Below, one piece after another: positions 5,652 through 7,368 of a stretch of DNA of 7,368 bases. Made by a program: the position numbers and the translations under genes. Every line of letters begins with the position of its first letter. The stretch's first letter is position 1. The notes beneath the pieces are model-generated. The model made no database searches and was not told where the DNA came from. It saw only the letters and a program-made list of their open reading frames with translations. The stretch covers positions 1 to 7,368 of the forward strand of contig JBMOQT010000179.1 of NCBI GenBank assembly GCA_049320945.1, written 5' to 3'. The DNA comes from DYIB01 sp049320945. GTDB lineage: Bacteria; Pseudomonadota; Gammaproteobacteria; Burkholderiales; Rhodocyclaceae.

Positions 5652-7031
5652 TCAACGTTGGCCGATCAGACGCGGCGCCGGCAGCCGCTCGAAGGCGCGC
5701 GGCCCGGCCGGCACATTGCCGCCCGCATGCAGCACACCGATGACCGGCACGCCCAGGAGTTCCTTCAGATCTTCCCTGCCCCGCACCAGCCGCTGGGACA
5801 GTTCGCGCCACAGAGCCAGGCCGACCGAGAGCACCAGGCCGATGACAGCGGCAAGCGCCAGGTTGAGCGGCAGGTTGGGGCTGGAGGGGTTCACCGGCGG
5901 CACGGCCGAGCGCAGCAGCGACACGTTGGTCTGGTTCACCTGGCTCTCCATGCGCACCTGGGCGGCGCGCTGCATGGCCTCGTCCAGGGCCCGCTGGGCG
6001 TTGTCCACTTCGTTCTTGAGGTTGTCCAGCTCGGCGCGGTACTTCTTCATCTGCAACACCTTGGCGCGCTGGGAGGCGATCTGGCCCTGGACGTCGCCCA
6101 GGATGCGCCGGGTCTCGGCCGCCAGGCGGCTGCGCAGGCTCGCCACTTCCGCCTGGGCGGCGCGGTACTGGGGATGATTGGGTCCCAGCTGGCCAGGCAG
6201 TTGATTGAGCTTGGCCTCGGCCCGTGCCAGCTCCCCCTTGAGGGCCTGGATCGCCGGATGGTTCTGGGCCTGGGCCGCCACCAGCTGGCTCGACAGCTCG
6301 CTCAGGCGGGCGTTTTCCACGTCCATGTGCTCGTCGGCGGCGACGATGCCCACTTGCTGCTGGTAGGCGGAATATTTCTGCCGGGCGCGCGCCAGGTTGT
6401 CCGCCAGGACCTTGGTCTGCTCGCTGAACCAGTCCGACGACTGGCGCGCCGGGTTCACGTTGAGCTCCAGGTTGGTGGCCATATAGGCGTTGACGAAGGC
6501 GTTGGCCGCCTGGGCCGCGGCGGCCGGTTCCGGCGCCGAGTAACTGATGCGCAGCACGCTGCTGTCGGGCGAGGGCTTGACGTCGAGATGCTGTAGCAGC
6601 TGCTCGGCCAGGCGGTAGCGCAGGGTCGACCCGTCGGACGGCTGCTCCCCTTCCTCCCCCGCCAGCCACCCGGGCAGCCAGCGGGCCAGAGCGCTCTTCA
6701 GCTCGTCCAGGGGGTTGATGCCGGAGGGCAGGAAGCGCTGGCGCGCTTGCGCGTCCTCCGCCAGGCGCAGCTCATCCACCACCTTGAGCGCCACGGTCTG
6801 GCTGGCGATGATGTCCATCTGGGTGGTGACATAGCCGGAGAACAGCTGGGCCGGCAGCAGCGCGCCGGAAATGGGATTGCCGCGGAAGTCCACCACGATG
6901 CTCGCACCCGCCGTGTATTTGCGCGGCATGACCAGGCTCACGGCAGCGGCGGCGGCCAGCACCAGCAGCAGCGTGACCAGGATCAGCCGCCCATGGGCGC
7001 GCAGTACGCGCAGAAAGAGAGAGAAGGTCAT
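5652..7031 (-). CDS. epsF: EpsF-type chain length determinant (Wzz family, polysaccharide co-polymerase)
   Basis: The protein has 459 residues with the two-helix Wzz plan. The N-terminal membrane helix is at about 15-35, with basic residues on its cytoplasmic side. A Wzz-type segment follows (PRKYTAGASIVVDF, 36-49). A long periplasmic region spans about 40-385, with helical coiled-coil-like stretches rich in Ala, Gln, Glu and Arg (205-275 and 290-365). A proline-rich patch PPVNPSSPNLPLN at 378-390 leads into the second helix at about 388-408. A short cytoplasmic tail carries EDLKELLGVPVIGVLHA at 420-436. There is no kinase domain on the tail; the partner is the next gene, epsG, making a two-protein Wzc equivalent. 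It is expected to sit in the inner membrane, set chain length and link polymerisation to the outer-membrane exporter EpsE. AGGAG lies 6 nt before the ATG at 7031. Confidence 0.93.
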   Translation of the reverse strand: MTFSLFLRVLRAHGRLILVTLLLVLAAAAAVSLVMPRKYTAGASIVVDFRGNPISGALLPAQLFSGYVTTQMDIIASQTVALKVVDELRLAEDAQARQRFLPSGINPLDELKSALARWLPGWLAGEEGEQPSDGSTLRYRLAEQLLQHLDVKPSPDSSVLRISYSAPEPAAAAQAANAFVNAYMATNLELNVNPARQSSDWFSEQTKVLADNLARARQKYSAYQQQVGIVAADEHMDVENARLSELSSQLVAAQAQNHPAIQALKGELARAEAKLNQLPGQLGPNHPQYRAAQAEVASLRSRLAAETRRILGDVQGQIASQRAKVLQMKKYRAELDNLKNEVDNAQRALDEAMQRAAQVRMESQVNQTNVSLLRSAVPPVNPSSPNLPLNLALAAVIGLVLSVGLALWRELSQRLVRGREDLKELLGVPVIGVLHAGGNVPAGPRAFERLPAPRLIGQR

Positions 7032-7037
7032 CTTCGA

Positions 7038-7042
7038 CTCCT
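7038..7042 (-). promoter_or_regulatory. Ribosome binding site of epsF
   Basis: A minus-strand AGGAG lies 6 nt before the epsF ATG, a well-placed Shine-Dalgarno in the 52-nt spacer after epsE. I see no promoter or terminator in this spacer. Confidence 0.65.
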
Positions 7043-7083
7043 GGCAGGAAATGGGGGAAAGCGTCGCGGCGCAACGGCAACCG

Positions 7084-7368
7084 CTAGAACAGGCTCTCCT
7101 TCACGCGGATCACGGCCCCCTCCTTCACCGGGTCCGACGGCCCCACCTCCACCGTGCGCAATTCACCGTTCGATCCCCGACGGGTGACGCGCAGGCCGCG
7201 CTCGGTGCCGCGCACCGTCAGGCCGCCGCCGATGGACAGGGCCTGGCGCACGGTCATGTTGGGCGCCAGGGGATAGGCGCCCGGCTTCTGCACTTCTCCA
7301 TAGACGTAGAACACCGGCGCCGGCGGCACATAGATGATGTCCTCGTTGCCCACCAGAAGGCTGGCGCC
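7084..7368 (-). CDS. epsE: EpsE-type polysaccharide export protein, C-terminal part (5' end beyond window)
   Basis: The last 94 residues are visible. The reading frame is open to the window edge, and its first codons read G-A-S-L-L-V-G-N-E-D, a continuous sequence into an SLBB domain. A GTG at 7353-7351 lies inside this stretch and is not a credible start. FYVYGEVQKPGAYPL is the hallmark of the SLBB (soluble ligand-binding beta-grasp) domain of Wza-type exporters. It is followed by NMTVRQALSIGGGLTVRGTE and the end VIRVKESLF, which I recognise as the EpsE-type C-terminus. Full-length relatives have a lipoprotein signal and a Poly_export domain upstream, both outside this window. Its role is to form the periplasmic and outer-membrane channel through which EPS leaves the cell. 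It is followed by epsF after 52 nt, the conserved EpsE-EpsF-EpsG order. Confidence 0.9.
   Translation of the reverse strand, partial: GASLLVGNEDIIYVPPAPVFYVYGEVQKPGAYPLAPNMTVRQALSIGGGLTVRGTERGLRVTRRGSNGELRTVEVGPSDPVKEGAVIRVKESLF

Noticed and set aside
5442..6669. Long frames on both strands overlapping epsF and the start of epsG
   Set aside because: They have low-complexity composition and no recognisable motifs. They overlap genes with clear EpsF and EpsG features.
7062..7076. Imperfect inverted repeat between epsE and epsF (7-bp arms, one G-U pair, one-base centre)
   Set aside because: The stem is short with almost no loop and no following U tract. It is common by chance in such GC-rich DNA, so I do not call it a terminator or attenuator.
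7351..7353. GTG as start of a short 89-residue protein
   Set aside because: The frame stays open to the window edge with EpsE-like residues (GASLLVGNED), so this is an internal valine codon of a longer gene.
1..7368. tRNA, rRNA, CRISPR array, insertion sequence or prophage signals
   Set aside because: Nearly all of the window is accounted for by EPS genes. I saw no spaced direct repeats of CRISPR type, no transposase motifs and no tRNA-like sequence in the short gaps.

Overview
This window is a stretch of an exopolysaccharide (EPS/capsule) biosynthesis and export locus. All genes lie on the minus strand, so the operon reads from the right edge to the left edge. The DNA is very GC-rich, and the proteins at the right end match the EpsE/EpsF/EpsG machinery described for methanolan synthesis in Methylobacillus. 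I infer a GC-rich betaproteobacterium (for example a Rhodocyclales-, Nitrosomonadales- or Burkholderiales-like organism). This rests on protein resemblance only; no rRNA or marker gene is present.

Layout in transcription order: (1) 3' end of epsE, an SLBB-domain outer-membrane polysaccharide export protein cut by the window edge; (2) epsF, a Wzz-like chain-length determinant; (3) epsG, a cytoplasmic BY-kinase-like ATPase with an N-terminal domain resembling MshEN/GspE-N; (4) gmd, GDP-mannose 4,6-dehydratase; (5) fcl, GDP-L-fucose synthase; (6) a Wzx-type flippase; (7) a polysaccharide pyruvyl transferase family protein; (8) the first 36 codons of a family-4-like glycosyltransferase that runs off the left edge. 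Gaps are short (52, 22 and 13 nt) or negative (8-nt, 1-nt and 4-nt overlaps), and I see no convincing internal terminator, so one polycistronic unit is likely. The one different junction lies between wzx and the pyruvyl transferase gene. This 57-nt spacer is visibly less GC-rich and holds a three-unit, 8-bp-period ACAGAG repeat and a short palindrome.

Together: Gmd and Fcl convert GDP-mannose to GDP-L-fucose. Glycosyltransferases assemble a lipid-linked repeat unit, which may carry a pyruvate ketal added by the pyruvyl transferase. Wzx flips the unit across the inner membrane, a Wzy polymerase (not in the window) extends it, EpsF/EpsG control chain length, and EpsE exports the chain. The predicted product is a fucose-containing, probably pyruvylated (acidic) EPS made by a Wzx/Wzy-type pathway.

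Most of the window is recognisable. The points most worth checking are the possible cyclic-di-GMP-binding N-terminal domain on EpsG, its lack of a C-terminal tyrosine cluster, and the intergenic repeat that abuts the Shine-Dalgarno site of the pyruvyl transferase gene.
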